Shown: positions 36,801-45,427, counted from the first letter of the stretch. The stretch is 64,000 nucleotides of DNA from Enterobacter sp. CC120223-11 (GCF_900215375.1 NZ_OBEF01000004.1:124001-188000); one strand, 5' to 3'. Made by a program: numbers and translations. The notes: generated from the sequence alone by a model not told the origin.

Positions 36801-37411
36801 GTTCCGCTCAGGCTGGAGCCGTTGGTCGGATTGACCGTGAGTATTTTGGGTTCCGGCGCAGGTGGCGTCGGCTTGTCATCATGATGGTCGCTGCCGCCCT
36901 TTTTATTGTGATTGCTAATTCCCCAGGCAGCTAAACCCACGGCACCGACGCCGCCTAAAATACCGAGTGCAAGAAAGCCGCCGTTATTGTCTTTATCATC
37001 TTCATTACCGGCACCGGCTTCTTCTGCACGCTCCTGGTAATAATCTTTACTGGCGATCAACGCCTTCATTTCTTCGGGCGTACGAGGAACCACTTCGGAG
37101 CCATCGGCATACAGATCGGCATCACCCAGAACTATTTTCTGATCTTCTCCGGAAAAGATTCCGCCGCTTACCACTAATGAACTGAGACCTTTTTCAGGCG
37201 TATCAAAAAAGTTCTGCACGTTAATTTGGTTGCCATCGGTGGTATTAATGACCAACGTTGAACCGTTACGATACATATTGGTAATGTCATGATGAGCATC
37301 CTGAATGGATAACCGGGTGCCTGGTGCAACCGTTAATGTTGTACTCACATTACCAAGAGAAACCTGGTCAATTGACTTCCCTGGTTCTTGTTTTTGTAAC
37401 TTTATCGCCAT
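33818..37411 (-). CDS. BapA-like type I secreted adhesin
   Basis: 1197 aa from MAIKLQKQEP (AGGA eight bases upstream; a start 15 bases earlier is possible). Residues about 12-70 match the BapA/Bap/LapF prefix pattern (hydrophobic motif, DITNMYRNGSTLVI, then GNQINVQNFF). A short Glu-rich helix and a Gly-rich hydrophobic segment (144-164) follow. Three Ig-like repeats (about 188-445) share KGNWKLEF/KGNWKIEF/GKWQLSL. The middle part (about 610-760) has several amphipathic Gly/Ile-rich helices. Near the C-terminus come GTENADVIDARNG and GGDDRILISEKGFEHIDGGDG, RTX-like calcium sites and a type I secretion signal. Much shorter than Salmonella BapA or LapA. No di-alanine LapG site was seen. Confidence 0.85.
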   Translation of the reverse strand: MAIKLQKQEPGKSIDQVSLGNVSTTLTVAPGTRLSIQDAHHDITNMYRNGSTLVINTTDGNQINVQNFFDTPEKGLSSLVVSGGIFSGEDQKIVLGDADLYADGSEVVPRTPEEMKALIASKDYYQERAEEAGAGNEDDKDNNGGFLALGILGGVGAVGLAAWGISNHNKKGGSDHHDDKPTPPAPEPKILTVNPTNGSSLSGTTDTPNTKVYIEIDGKTHEVMSDNKGNWKLEFDTKLPDGTPAHVWVNNSAGEKVAEVNIVVDGKAPEFESIVVPPEDGKELSGVTEPGAKVTVDLDGDGKRVYTTTADAKGNWKIEFKEGDSLVPGTSTISAEDNVGNVSTATVPKGADPSILGISHGDGPINMDGTNVHEDAVLNGRGLAGSTVEVLSDGKVIGTAKVGADGKWQLSLDGIDAGSHKLSVRTSKVGDINFQIPGDDKDVNLVADTDLTRPTENNDAIDSPVAVTRSMPGGGYLIAYASQESPGSEFYDIKVKIYGPDGSLVKEVTVGQQGSADGYFTSGDQDHLRNFDVAVDPKDGTISVVYVQGYEKNHDSYTENNLVYERFDSNGAPLTDGPQLLNKFNDYGGLDGILKGVLPDGLANVISGVVKTFTDFVNAFDGLAGVVGIDLEKLTDLFTNGIANRIIASIISSGRLGTELVQMDDGSLVVMGTINKELGNLEHFVDRVDIGGFIKELLSGLGIEIGIVNGLIDAISDIADGALNLITDWLTDGKNLMELGSSLYSLRLVPNEKGELVPVSNLESPEDMNLISSILEKNGYISGTHTILEGVIDSITGSQTRGDSLGLDGVAIGDGKYAVIWQTAGTSEVIDNLLKAKISLEMAIVDSKTGKVEMAPVEIDTPDDKHAVAPKIVQLASGEVIVTWVQMNKDDGGDVWMQRFRYAGGKLVAQNDAEQINTGAEGTQGLLPDTLKGAYDVVALENGGYVVSWLSTEKDGSQQIITQVYDVAGNKTSEEIHVNTSNEGGIPSVTALDDGGFVISWNTNTGNGEDGVSGNIYHQVYNQDGSLRATGESGDHSSDLITGNMGQDLTGTENADVIDARNGAGKIDSHGGDDRILISEKGFEHIDGGDGFNTLVFSGQDKMTVGSDLLSKVEHINELQFGKNGGDLNINYEDLVKLNDEKELFVSGDGDSVVHMNKNEWHSTGVIASKGGAQYDLYVYQEDPQAEIWVQHNISVV

Positions 37412-38240
37412 GTGATTGATCCTCATAATCCTTTCTGTAGAACACATTCTTTGAACGCAGCGTCAGAGAAAGCGGCGAGAGGAAAAAACCTCTACAAGCA
37501 TCTCTATAAGTGAATACAGAGCATAAAAATCTTTAACCAACCGCAGGCTGGCCTTCAATATTGGGGAAAATACCCTGTATTCCTTTTTATAAGAACATGA
37601 TGCGCGATATTAAGTCTATAAGACTACTTTATTGTCATGATACTGGAATCTTCGATCTTATATTTCGTATATTGCCGCTATTTTTCGCCACTTCGTTTTT
37701 AAATTCTAAAACACCCTCAAAATTCAGCATTAAATTTTGCACCTCGCACCCCAAGAATATCCTTATATTAAGCCTAAAGCTTATTTTTGAGAGTTACATC
37801 ATAAATCACTCATAGTTTTATGCTGATTATTCCGAGAGGTAATTGTGTCTATCCGAGTATAGCTGTCATTATTCGTGGCGCGAGCCCAGGCATTGCCCAA
37901 ATGGTTTTTTAAATAAACCGCCACAGCATAATATTCATGATTTCCCCTGTCACTCACTGAGCTATTTCTTATAAATTACACTTACTCCGAAGAGAATGCT
38001 GGGGATGCATGAATCAATCACTGAAAATGAAAGCAGAGGGGCGTGAAATCCGCCTGAGAGCACGACGCTGAGGCCACGCTGGTCTGACGACTTAATAGTG
38101 AGGGACGAAACGGATGGCGCAGCCTAAGTCACTTGAGTCAGTCATGCCTCAACCACGAGTTAAGGCACGAACCTGGCAGGTAAAAATATGTTCGCCAACG
38201 GCGCAAAGCGATATCCGTTGGCGTCTTCAGGAGATGTGAA
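37412..38240. other. 829-bp gap between adhesin and ABC-2 exporter genes
   Basis: No supportable gene; the AT-rich open frame at 37561-37815 has no RBS or family look. Both flanking genes are on the minus strand, so the left part holds the adhesin promoter. The right part (about 37980-38225) is less AT-rich and contains stems: TGCCTCAAC/GTTAAGGCA (38145-38167, one mismatch) and CGCCAACG/CGTTGGCG (38193-38223). An undetected small RNA or degraded gene is possible. Confidence 0.5.
38193..38223 (-). terminator. Hairpin after the ABC-2 exporter operon
   Basis: CGCCAACG / CGTTGGCG perfect 8-bp arms, 17 bp beyond the permease stop codon on the minus strand, followed there by AACATATTTTTACC. Probably ends the olsF-exporter transcript. 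Confidence 0.6.
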
Positions 38241-39386
38241 TTAATCGAGGGTCTGGCGAAATGTTTTCAAACCAATCAGGATAACCACCAGCGTTAGCCC
38301 CACCAGGGGCAACAGCTCAGGAAGCAAATCTATAAGCGTATAGCCCTTCAGCATTAACCCTTTTATAAGGCGAATAAAATAGGTAAGAGGCAAACAAGAG
38401 CCTATGGCCTGAGCCCAGACAGGCATGCTGATAAAGGGGCTGATAAAACCGGACAGCATGACGGAAGGAATAAAATAAAACGAAGACATCTGCAAAGCCT
38501 GCAGCTGATTTTGCGCCACGCTGGAGATGCTGATGCCTATCGACAGACATAAAAAGATATACAGAATCAGCACAAAGATAAGCAGAAAGACATTTCCCAG
38601 CAGCGGAATATTGAACAAAAAAACGGCGAAGATAAGAATCATCAGGGACTGGAATATCCCGATAATGACATACGGGGTAATTTTTCCGAGAATCACCTCA
38701 AGCCCCGTCACCGGTGAGATCAGCAGGTTTTCCATTGCGCCATTTTCCCGCTCACGGGTAATCGCAAGAGCGGTCATTAGAATGAGCGTAGTGCTTAATA
38801 TTGAACCAATAATACCTGGAATCGTGTTGTACTGGGTTATCCCTTCCGGGTTGAACATGCGATGGATAACAAGTTCGATATCATCCCCCTGTTTTGCCGC
38901 CGCGCCGTGCACCGAATTGGGAAGATCGTGGCGGAACATATTTTTCGACGCCTGAACAATCGCACTCAGGGCGTTACCCGTCGTCATGGGATCAATCGCA
39001 TCGCCCTGAATCAGAATCTGCGGCTTCTCGCCGCGCAGTAACTTCTGAGTAAAGCCTTTCGGGATGGTGACGATAAAAATGACATCACCTTTGATAAACG
39101 CCTCTTCGGCCTCTTTCTCAGAAGCAACCGGAAGCATGGCGAAATAGTCGGTGTTTTGAGCAGCGGTAACGAACACCTGGCCCATGCGCTCAGTGTCGTA
39201 GTTAAGCAAAGCGGTGGGAATGGTGCGCGGATCCATATTGACCGCATATCCCAGGATAACAAGCTGCAGCAGCGGGGTGAAAAATACCATCCCTATACTG
39301 ACCCTATCCCGACGCAGCTCATTGATTTCTTTGAACACAATGCCGAGCCACCGCGTAAGTGAGAAGCGAAACGTAACGTTATTCAT
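38241..39386 (-). CDS. ABC-2 type permease (YbhR/YbhS-like)
   Basis: 381 aa inner-membrane permease. A cytosolic N-terminus with KEINELRRDRVSIGMVFFTP precedes the first helix; a large periplasmic domain (about 50-180) is followed by five helices and the ABC-2 signature region with TALAITRERENGAMENLLISPV and LEVILGKITPYVIIG. Matches the YbhR/YhhJ family of drug or lipid exporters. Only one permease is present, so it should act as a homodimer. It overlaps the ATPase gene by 8 bp; third gene of an adaptor-ATPase-permease set. Confidence 0.9.
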   Translation of the reverse strand: MNNVTFRFSLTRWLGIVFKEINELRRDRVSIGMVFFTPLLQLVILGYAVNMDPRTIPTALLNYDTERMGQVFVTAAQNTDYFAMLPVASEKEAEEAFIKGDVIFIVTIPKGFTQKLLRGEKPQILIQGDAIDPMTTGNALSAIVQASKNMFRHDLPNSVHGAAAKQGDDIELVIHRMFNPEGITQYNTIPGIIGSILSTTLILMTALAITRERENGAMENLLISPVTGLEVILGKITPYVIIGIFQSLMILIFAVFLFNIPLLGNVFLLIFVLILYIFLCLSIGISISSVAQNQLQALQMSSFYFIPSVMLSGFISPFISMPVWAQAIGSCLPLTYFIRLIKGLMLKGYTLIDLLPELLPLVGLTLVVILIGLKTFRQTLD

Positions 39387-40290
39387 CGTGAGTTTTCATC
39401 AATAAGGTAAAGGCATCTTCCAGGGTCGTCTCCACCTGGCGAACTTCATAGCCCTCAGGCACGGTGGCGGACAATGCCGCCCTGAGTCCAGCCGGATCTC
39501 TGCCAGTGACGTGCAACGCATTCCCGAATATGACCGTTTGCTCAACGCAGGGATATTGACGCAGCCGCCCCTCCAGCCTTGATAGCTGCTGGCCGCGAAT
39601 TTGCAGGGTCGTTAAATTTTGCGCAGCGATGATCTCCTGCGTGGTACCGTTTGCCAGCAGCTGACCGTAAGAGAGGTACGCGATTCTGTGGCAGCGCTCG
39701 GCTTCATCCATGTAGTGAGTACTCACCAGAATCGAAATGCCGTCGTTGGAAAGCTGATGCAGCGTTTGCCAGAATTCCCGGCGGGCCTTCGGATCCACGC
39801 CCGCTGTAGGCTCATCAAGAAACAGCAGCGAAGGCTGATGCAGCATACAGGCTGCCAGCGCCATCCTCTGCTTCCAGCCACCGGAAAGCTCTTTCGCCAA
39901 CTGATGCTGGCGGGAACTCAGCCCCAGGTCCGAAAGGGTTTGTTCCACTTTTTGTCGGGCATTCTCCAGCGTGTACAGGCGGGCGATAAACAACAAATTT
40001 TCGCGAATCGTCAGGCTTCCCCACATGGAAAAGTGCTGGGTCATATAGCCAATGCGCTTTTTGATCGTGTCCCGTTGGGTAAAGATGTCCATATTCAGGC
40101 AGTGTCCGCTGCCAGAATCGGGCGTAATCAATCCGCACATCATGCGAATCGAGGTCGTTTTTCCGCTGCCGTTTGGGCCGAGAAAACCATAAATGTCGCC
40201 CTTTTGTACCGTCAGGGAAAAATCTTTCACGACGTGATGTTTGCCGAAATGTTTATTCAGCTTATGTACATCGATAGAGGGCTCATTCAT
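39379..40290 (-). CDS. ABC-2 exporter ATPase (YbhF-like)
   Basis: 303 aa nucleotide-binding protein with Walker A GPNGSGKTTS (about 39-48), signature LSGGWKQRM, Walker B LLFLDEPTAGVD and the H-loop STHYMDEAERC. A C-terminal 80-residue domain is typical of the CcmA/DRI-type ATPases paired with ABC-2 permeases. It is single length, unlike the double YbhF. Overlaps both neighbours by 8 bp, so the three export genes are translationally coupled. Confidence 0.92.
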   Translation of the reverse strand: MNEPSIDVHKLNKHFGKHHVVKDFSLTVQKGDIYGFLGPNGSGKTTSIRMMCGLITPDSGSGHCLNMDIFTQRDTIKKRIGYMTQHFSMWGSLTIRENLLFIARLYTLENARQKVEQTLSDLGLSSRQHQLAKELSGGWKQRMALAACMLHQPSLLFLDEPTAGVDPKARREFWQTLHQLSNDGISILVSTHYMDEAERCHRIAYLSYGQLLANGTTQEIIAAQNLTTLQIRGQQLSRLEGRLRQYPCVEQTVIFGNALHVTGRDPAGLRAALSATVPEGYEVRQVETTLEDAFTLLMKTHDE

Positions 40291-41248
40291 CTGCGACCGG
40301 CCTCACTTCGACAGGTTGACCCAACTTAAGCGCCAGTGCGCTTTTGTCGTCCGGGGCGGCTTCGGCCATAAACAGCAGCTTTTCTCGCCTGGCGGTGCTG
40401 TAGATTACCGGCGGGGAATATTCGGCCTGCGCGCTGATGTAATTGATATGACCGGTTAACGACGCCGGGCAGCCATCGCAAAGAAAGTTAACCTTTCGCT
40501 CGAGGGCCACGGATCCAAGCTGGTTTTCCGGAACGAAAAAACGCACCTTTATATTCTGCGGCGGCAGGAGGCTGATAATGGGGTTCCCGGCGAGGGGGCG
40601 CTCACCGGCGCGATAGATGATGTCAAAGACCACCGCATCCTGTGGGGCGATTATCGTATTCTGCTGCGTATTCCATTTTGCCTTTTCAAACTGCAGCCTG
40701 GCCGACTCAACGCGCAGCTTCTGGGAGTGAATCTGCTCCTTACGTGCCGGAAGCTCCCGGGCCTTCAGCTGATTGCTGAGCTCATTTACCTGCGCATTTT
40801 TCTGCGCATAGTCGGCCTTAATGGTGTCCCAATCGAGCTTCGAAATAACCTCGGATTCATACAGTTCCCGGTTACGATCCCTGTGGATTTTGGCAACGCT
40901 GGCTGCGGATTTAGCCTGCTCCAACCGCGAACGGATAATTGCCAGCTCCTCTGGTCGCTCGCCCGACTCCATATTTCGCAGCAGCGCCAGCTCTGCCTGA
41001 TAATTTTTCTCACTGATGCTCAGCGAATTTGCCGAAGAGAATCCCTCCATTATCACCAGGGTCTGCCCCTTCTTTACGCTGCTGCCCTTGCTGACCAGGA
41101 TCTGGTCGATTTTTTCTGTGCTGCTGTGGGAAAGATAAATAAAATCGCCGTTAGCGTAGCCTGAGAATCCTGAAGAGGATGCGTTATCGCATCCGCTCAG
41201 GCTCAGAACCGCGGCAATCAAAGCTGTTACTTTGGTTAAAAATTTCAT
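40283..41248 (-). CDS. HlyD-family adaptor lipoprotein (YbhG-like)
   Basis: 321 aa periplasmic adaptor. MKFLTKVTALIAAVLSLSGC is a lipoprotein signal with Cys20 followed by Asp, an inner-membrane retention signal. A lipoyl half (ILVSKGSSVKKGQTLVIMEG), an alpha-hairpin (about 75-200) and IIAPQDAVVFDIIYRAGERPLAGNPI follow, then a beta-barrel. It resembles YbhG-type adaptors working with ABC-2 exporters, although lipid anchoring replaces a membrane helix. It lies 77 bp after the OlsF-like gene, so they may be one operon. Any outer-membrane partner is unknown. Confidence 0.88.
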   Translation of the reverse strand: MKFLTKVTALIAAVLSLSGCDNASSSGFSGYANGDFIYLSHSSTEKIDQILVSKGSSVKKGQTLVIMEGFSSANSLSISEKNYQAELALLRNMESGERPEELAIIRSRLEQAKSAASVAKIHRDRNRELYESEVISKLDWDTIKADYAQKNAQVNELSNQLKARELPARKEQIHSQKLRVESARLQFEKAKWNTQQNTIIAPQDAVVFDIIYRAGERPLAGNPIISLLPPQNIKVRFFVPENQLGSVALERKVNFLCDGCPASLTGHINYISAQAEYSPPVIYSTARREKLLFMAEAAPDDKSALALKLGQPVEVRPVADE

Positions 41249-41325
41249 TGTGAGAATATCCGCCCGGCAGCCACGGGGCGGCCTGAGCTATTTATTATTA
41301 ATGAGTGAGATAATCAAAAACGAAC

Positions 41326-43044
41326 TCAGGCTTCCGCGACCGTCAGTTCCTCCCTTCTGGCGACGAAGTGCATGGAATACATACGCTTTAATTTGTCGAT
41401 CTCACTAAAGTTCAGCGCCGCAATAGAGTGGAAATGATCGTCTTTAATAAAGCACAGGACCCTGGAACCGCCGGGTTTAAACCATTTGGTCGACTGCTTA
41501 TAGGGCCAGGGAAGAGGATGACCCAGATAGCTCAGTTTATTGTTTAGCTTTTCCCAATCCTCAGCCACATCGTTGCCGGAAAAGAAGCCCAGCGCGCTGG
41601 GGTCCGGCAGGTGATAACGATTGACCGGATGGCAAATGTCATCATCTTTATCAGACCAGGTCTGATAAAACGCCATAATCAGGTTTTGCGCAGATTCAGG
41701 GTAAGACTGAGGGATAGAGAGAACGCCCAGCACGTACTTATATTGCGCAAGGTCGCCTAAAAAGCAGAATATCCCCTGCCAAAGCAGGCTCAGCGCGTTG
41801 GTCTTCTGATATTTACACTGCACAAAGCCACGCCCGATTTCCACGCTCTCATTCAGCCTGGCAATAAAGCTCCGGTCGTAATTGAACAGGCTGTGGCTGT
41901 ATAACCCCGCAAGGCCAAAACGGTTAATTTGCTCTCTGGCGCTTGTCAGACGATAAGCTCCGACAATTTCCAGCTCGCGCGGCTCCCAGAGGATCACGTG
42001 AGAGTAGTGATCGTCATAACTGTCGTTATCCCGTGGTGACCCGGTTCCGGCGCCAATCGAGCGGTAGCACGCTTCGCGCAGGCGACCCAGCTCGTTCAGA
42101 ACTGGAGACCAGTCGCTGTCCTGACGCTGATAGAGATACAGCACTTTGCCATCGGAGAGCTTTTTCAGCACCTTGCACTGATTAAGTGCCTTAATCAGGA
42201 GCGTCCGGTTCTCAGCCCTGGCAATACCCGCAATAACCGGTAACGTATTTCGCACACTTTTCGTCATTTGCAGAACGTGGTGTTTGATCTGACTGGCGGT
42301 GAGGTCTGCGTCCTGTTTTGAAAGCTCGTCGCTCGCAAGGTCTATCCGTTCGCCAATTTTCAGCCTCAGCGTGCCGCCGCGATGCTTCAGGCATTCCCGC
42401 GTCAGCATCAGGTTTGAAAGAGGTCGCCAGACCGTGGCGGCCAGATAATAGATGAAACTGTTTTTCCCGGTGACGTGCACGGGCACCAGTGCGGCATTGA
42501 ATCGCCGGGCAAGTTGTACAAAGCCGTGATGCCAGGGGGATTCACGCAGGCCACTTAGCGAAACACTGGCAATTTTGCCGGCCGGGAAGATAATCAGCAC
42601 GCCGCCGTTTTTCAGGTGTTCGCTTATCTCTTTGAACTGCTTTCGGCTGAACTCACCCTGCATATTGCGAATGCCGATGGTGATATTTTCTACCTGAGGA
42701 AAGGCCACCTGCAGCAGGTGGTTGGCAAGAATTTTGATATCTTTTCGCACCATCGCCACGGTGTTGATGACGGCGATACCGTCGACGACCGTGGGATGGT
42801 TGGCTACGACTATCGTCGCCCCGGTATCGGGAATATGGTGATAATCGCCAGGGTGAATTTCCGTGCGCAGGCGCAACGCCTCGATCGCGCTTGCAACCCA
42901 GTCCAGCCCCTTTTTCTGGCTCAGCCTGTCGAGGAGCGGCGACACCTCCTCACTTTTAATCGCCCATTCAATCAGGCGGCGTTTAAACGGCGAAACTGGC
43001 CGTTCGGGGAAAAACTCGGCAATAACGCGATCTACGATATCCAT
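41326..43044 (-). CDS. olsF: OlsF-like bifunctional ornithine lipid synthase
   Basis: 572 aa fusion of two acyltransferases. The N-terminal PlsC-like half (about 60-260) has the HX4D motif His83-Asp88 (ANHPTVVDG) and FPAG (153-156), as in the O-acyltransferase OlsA. The C-terminal half (about 290-480) is a GNAT domain of the OlsB type, with LREACYRSIGAGTGSPRDND, DDHYSHVILWEPRELEIVGAYRL and SVEIGRGFVQ. OlsF of Serratia proteamaculans has this order and acylates ornithine twice to make phosphate-free ornithine lipids. The C-terminal 90 residues extend beyond OlsB. Followed by an ABC-2 exporter set on the same strand. Assignment rests on motifs and order only. Confidence 0.8.
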   Translation of the reverse strand: MDIVDRVIAEFFPERPVSPFKRRLIEWAIKSEEVSPLLDRLSQKKGLDWVASAIEALRLRTEIHPGDYHHIPDTGATIVVANHPTVVDGIAVINTVAMVRKDIKILANHLLQVAFPQVENITIGIRNMQGEFSRKQFKEISEHLKNGGVLIIFPAGKIASVSLSGLRESPWHHGFVQLARRFNAALVPVHVTGKNSFIYYLAATVWRPLSNLMLTRECLKHRGGTLRLKIGERIDLASDELSKQDADLTASQIKHHVLQMTKSVRNTLPVIAGIARAENRTLLIKALNQCKVLKKLSDGKVLYLYQRQDSDWSPVLNELGRLREACYRSIGAGTGSPRDNDSYDDHYSHVILWEPRELEIVGAYRLTSAREQINRFGLAGLYSHSLFNYDRSFIARLNESVEIGRGFVQCKYQKTNALSLLWQGIFCFLGDLAQYKYVLGVLSIPQSYPESAQNLIMAFYQTWSDKDDDICHPVNRYHLPDPSALGFFSGNDVAEDWEKLNNKLSYLGHPLPWPYKQSTKWFKPGGSRVLCFIKDDHFHSIAALNFSEIDKLKRMYSMHFVARREELTVAEA

Positions 43045-43596
43045 AACTAACTTCCTTTATTAGCGCGAATAGCGCACGATTAACTTCAGCGGTTAATATG
43101 AAGTCTTATTTAAGATGTCCCGTTACTCACAGGACCGTTTGGCTGTGTAATTTAATATTTGCGCTGTATTTAAACGGCAAAGGTTTTACCGAAAAGCATT
43201 TCTTACGTCGATATTATTTCTGCTATAAACAGGCCACCTCGCCTGACGCTGGCCTCTTTTGCAACTCCCTGCTAAAGAAAAGGTTATTGACGTATTTAAT
43301 ACGCAATGCAGCCGCTTGCAAAGTAAAAAAAACAAAACGGGAACTTATTTTAACTAAGCAACTCACTCTAAGAAAACAGACGGTTGCACTGAGCCTCTGT
43401 AACGCGATAAGGGAGATGTTGTCACTGCCCCTTTTCATCGCCAAACATGAATGGAAGACTTATTTTAAGTAAGAGGCTTGCTTCCGGAAAAATCCTGCGT
43501 TCCAATCTGCCTGACATTCTATGACCATTGGGAAATCTGACGCAATTTTCATTGTCGATATAAACAATCAAAATAATACTTATAAGCTGAGGGAAA
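43045..43596. other. Divergent promoter region of olsF-like and lipase genes
   Basis: 552 bp, AT-rich, no supportable gene (the plus-strand frame at 43098-43472 has no RBS or homology look). A 15-mer CTTATTTTAASTAAG occurs twice, at 43344-43358 and 43459-43473, with CTTATTTAAG at 43104-43113. These symmetric sites could bind a shared regulator. Confidence 0.5.
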
Positions 43597-45375
43597 ATGC
43601 TTTTTAATTATCGTGACTACAATAGTCAAGCCAGCGCGGCGCTAATTCAAAAGGCCTGGGATCTGGCCCTGTATGCTTACCATGGCAGAAGCGGAGATAC
43701 GGGGAAACTCTATCAGCAGGGGGGTATTTCGCCTGAAAACCTGACAAAGATGTTGGCGTCTGATGCCGCTGAAAGCGCGCAAATGAAACAAGAAGTAGAC
43801 AGCCGGGTGCATGAGTCAGGCTGGCGTAACATTACGCCGGGGATGCTTGGTTACCATCAGGCAACCGACAGTAACGGCACCTGGCATGGCGAGGCTGGAA
43901 TTTATAAGGCGGCGGAACTCGAGGTGATGGGGAAATTCGACAGCGACAATAAGCTTACTGGCCTGGCGCTTTCTTTCAGGGGAACGTCCGGTCCGCTTGA
44001 AGATGAGCCGCTGGATACGCTGTTGGACAGAATAGCCTATCTTAATTTCCTCTATCCTGATGTTCTGGCCGCGCAGCGAGGGAGCTACGTCGAAAATGCG
44101 TTCAGCGAATTAATCGAAAAAATTAAGCAATACGCCGAGAGCAATAACCTTGCGGCAGAGGATATCCTGATTACCGGACACAGCCTGGGCGGCGGCGCAG
44201 TCAACAATATGGCTGAAATTTCCGATACGGCGTGGGACGGCTTTTTTGCCAATGCTAACTATATCGCTTTTGCGTCGATGTATATGAAGGACGATAATCC
44301 GGACAAGATCCTCAATATCGGCTTTAATGATGACCCGGTTTATAAAGTTATCGCCGACGGCAAGCTAAATATCGCTTCTTTGTTTTTCAATTTTCATCCG
44401 GAAAAGCAGTCGGCAGTCAATAACCTGTATCTCTATTCGGATATTGATACTTTAGCGGAGCCCGGAAAATCACTGGGCCTTTTCCAGTCAGTGAACTGGC
44501 TGATTGGCCACGATGCCCACAATTACGACAATACGTTGACGACGCTTCTCTCATCACCGCTGTATGCGCAAATGAGCCGGGAATCGGCAGTGGTCGTGAG
44601 CTACCTTTCTGATAAAACCAGAGACGTTGAGTGGGTCAGCCTGCACAGTGAAAACACACCTCGAGGCGCGGGACAGTTTATCATCGGCAGCGATCACGAT
44701 GACCTGCTGCGCGCGGCGGGCGATACCCGTGTAGACGGGCGCGGCGGCACTAACACCTTTCAGGCACTCCAAGGACATAACAGCCTTTACGGTTCGGGCG
44801 GTGATGATGTTTTTGATACGCAACACGCGGCTTCTGGACTCAATCTGGCAACAGACGGAGAGACTTTCTATACCTTGTCTGACGAGGGTGGCATCACCAT
44901 CGGTCATGATATCCACTGGCTGGAAATCAAAACCGCGGCAGGTGGCCGTGAAAAGATTTCGACACTAACCCCCTCTTCAGCATTGGATAAACTCTCAGGG
45001 CAGAAACTGGAAAGCAGCGAGGGCGATATCGGGGCCACGCAAAGCGATAGCTGGCTGTTTGCCCGCGATGATAATCATACCCTTACCGGCAGCTCTGGCC
45101 GGGATATGTTTGTTTTCGAAGGCGGTGAGCATACCGTCTTTTCTGGCGGCGGAGAGGACATCTTTATATTTCATGCAACGTCGGGGAAACAGATTATTGT
45201 CGACAGCAACGACCAGTCTCAGTTTATTTTTCATGGCCTGCCGGGCATGAGTGAGCAGGAACTGAATCGCGCAATAAGCAGCAACGGCCATGACACGATC
45301 ATCGATCTGGGCAGTTTTAGCGTCACGCTGCAAAACGTCACCCAGTTCGATCTGCATCAGCTGCATTTTATCTGA
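43597..45375 (+). CDS. Family I.3 secreted triacylglycerol lipase
   Basis: 592 aa, like LipA of Serratia marcescens (about 613 aa). RBS GAGGG before ATG. The alpha/beta-hydrolase half has LSFRGTSGP, the nucleophile elbow ITGHSLGGG with Ser196, then probable Asp246 (NIGFNDDPVYK) and His305 (WLIGHDAHNYD). There is no signal peptide and no Cys pair, as expected for type I secretion. The C-terminal half holds degenerate RTX repeats (IIGSDHDDLL, YGSGGDDVFD, FSGGGEDIFIF) and ends in a hydrophobic LHQLHFI tail. The repeats are fewer than in LipA. The exporter may be the LapB-type system in this island; that is inference. Confidence 0.88.
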   Translation: MLFNYRDYNSQASAALIQKAWDLALYAYHGRSGDTGKLYQQGGISPENLTKMLASDAAESAQMKQEVDSRVHESGWRNITPGMLGYHQATDSNGTWHGEAGIYKAAELEVMGKFDSDNKLTGLALSFRGTSGPLEDEPLDTLLDRIAYLNFLYPDVLAAQRGSYVENAFSELIEKIKQYAESNNLAAEDILITGHSLGGGAVNNMAEISDTAWDGFFANANYIAFASMYMKDDNPDKILNIGFNDDPVYKVIADGKLNIASLFFNFHPEKQSAVNNLYLYSDIDTLAEPGKSLGLFQSVNWLIGHDAHNYDNTLTTLLSSPLYAQMSRESAVVVSYLSDKTRDVEWVSLHSENTPRGAGQFIIGSDHDDLLRAAGDTRVDGRGGTNTFQALQGHNSLYGSGGDDVFDTQHAASGLNLATDGETFYTLSDEGGITIGHDIHWLEIKTAAGGREKISTLTPSSALDKLSGQKLESSEGDIGATQSDSWLFARDDNHTLTGSSGRDMFVFEGGEHTVFSGGGEDIFIFHATSGKQIIVDSNDQSQFIFHGLPGMSEQELNRAISSNGHDTIIDLGSFSVTLQNVTQFDLHQLHFI

Positions 45376-45396
45376 AGGACTTCCTTAGGCGTTATT

Positions 45397-45427
45397 GCAG
45401 AACCGCCTCCGCTGGAGGGGTTCTGCA
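45397..45427. terminator. Bidirectional hairpin between lipase and chitinase genes
   Basis: TGCAGAACCGCCTCC / GGAGGGGTTCTGCA, long stem with one bulge, between the convergent genes. Confidence 0.75.

Noticed and set aside
33818..37411. LapG-type periplasmic cleavage site in the adhesin N-terminus
   Set aside because: Only AGAG is seen near residue 132; the di-alanine TAAG-type motif is absent and no lapD/lapG genes are in the window.
37561..37815. 84-residue plus-strand frame upstream of the adhesin
   Set aside because: AT-rich promoter DNA; no RBS, composition biased to Ile, Lys, Phe, Ser and Leu as expected from random AT-rich sequence.
43098..43472. 124-residue plus-strand frame upstream of the lipase
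   Set aside because: No RBS, no domain, overlaps the likely olsF-like promoter.
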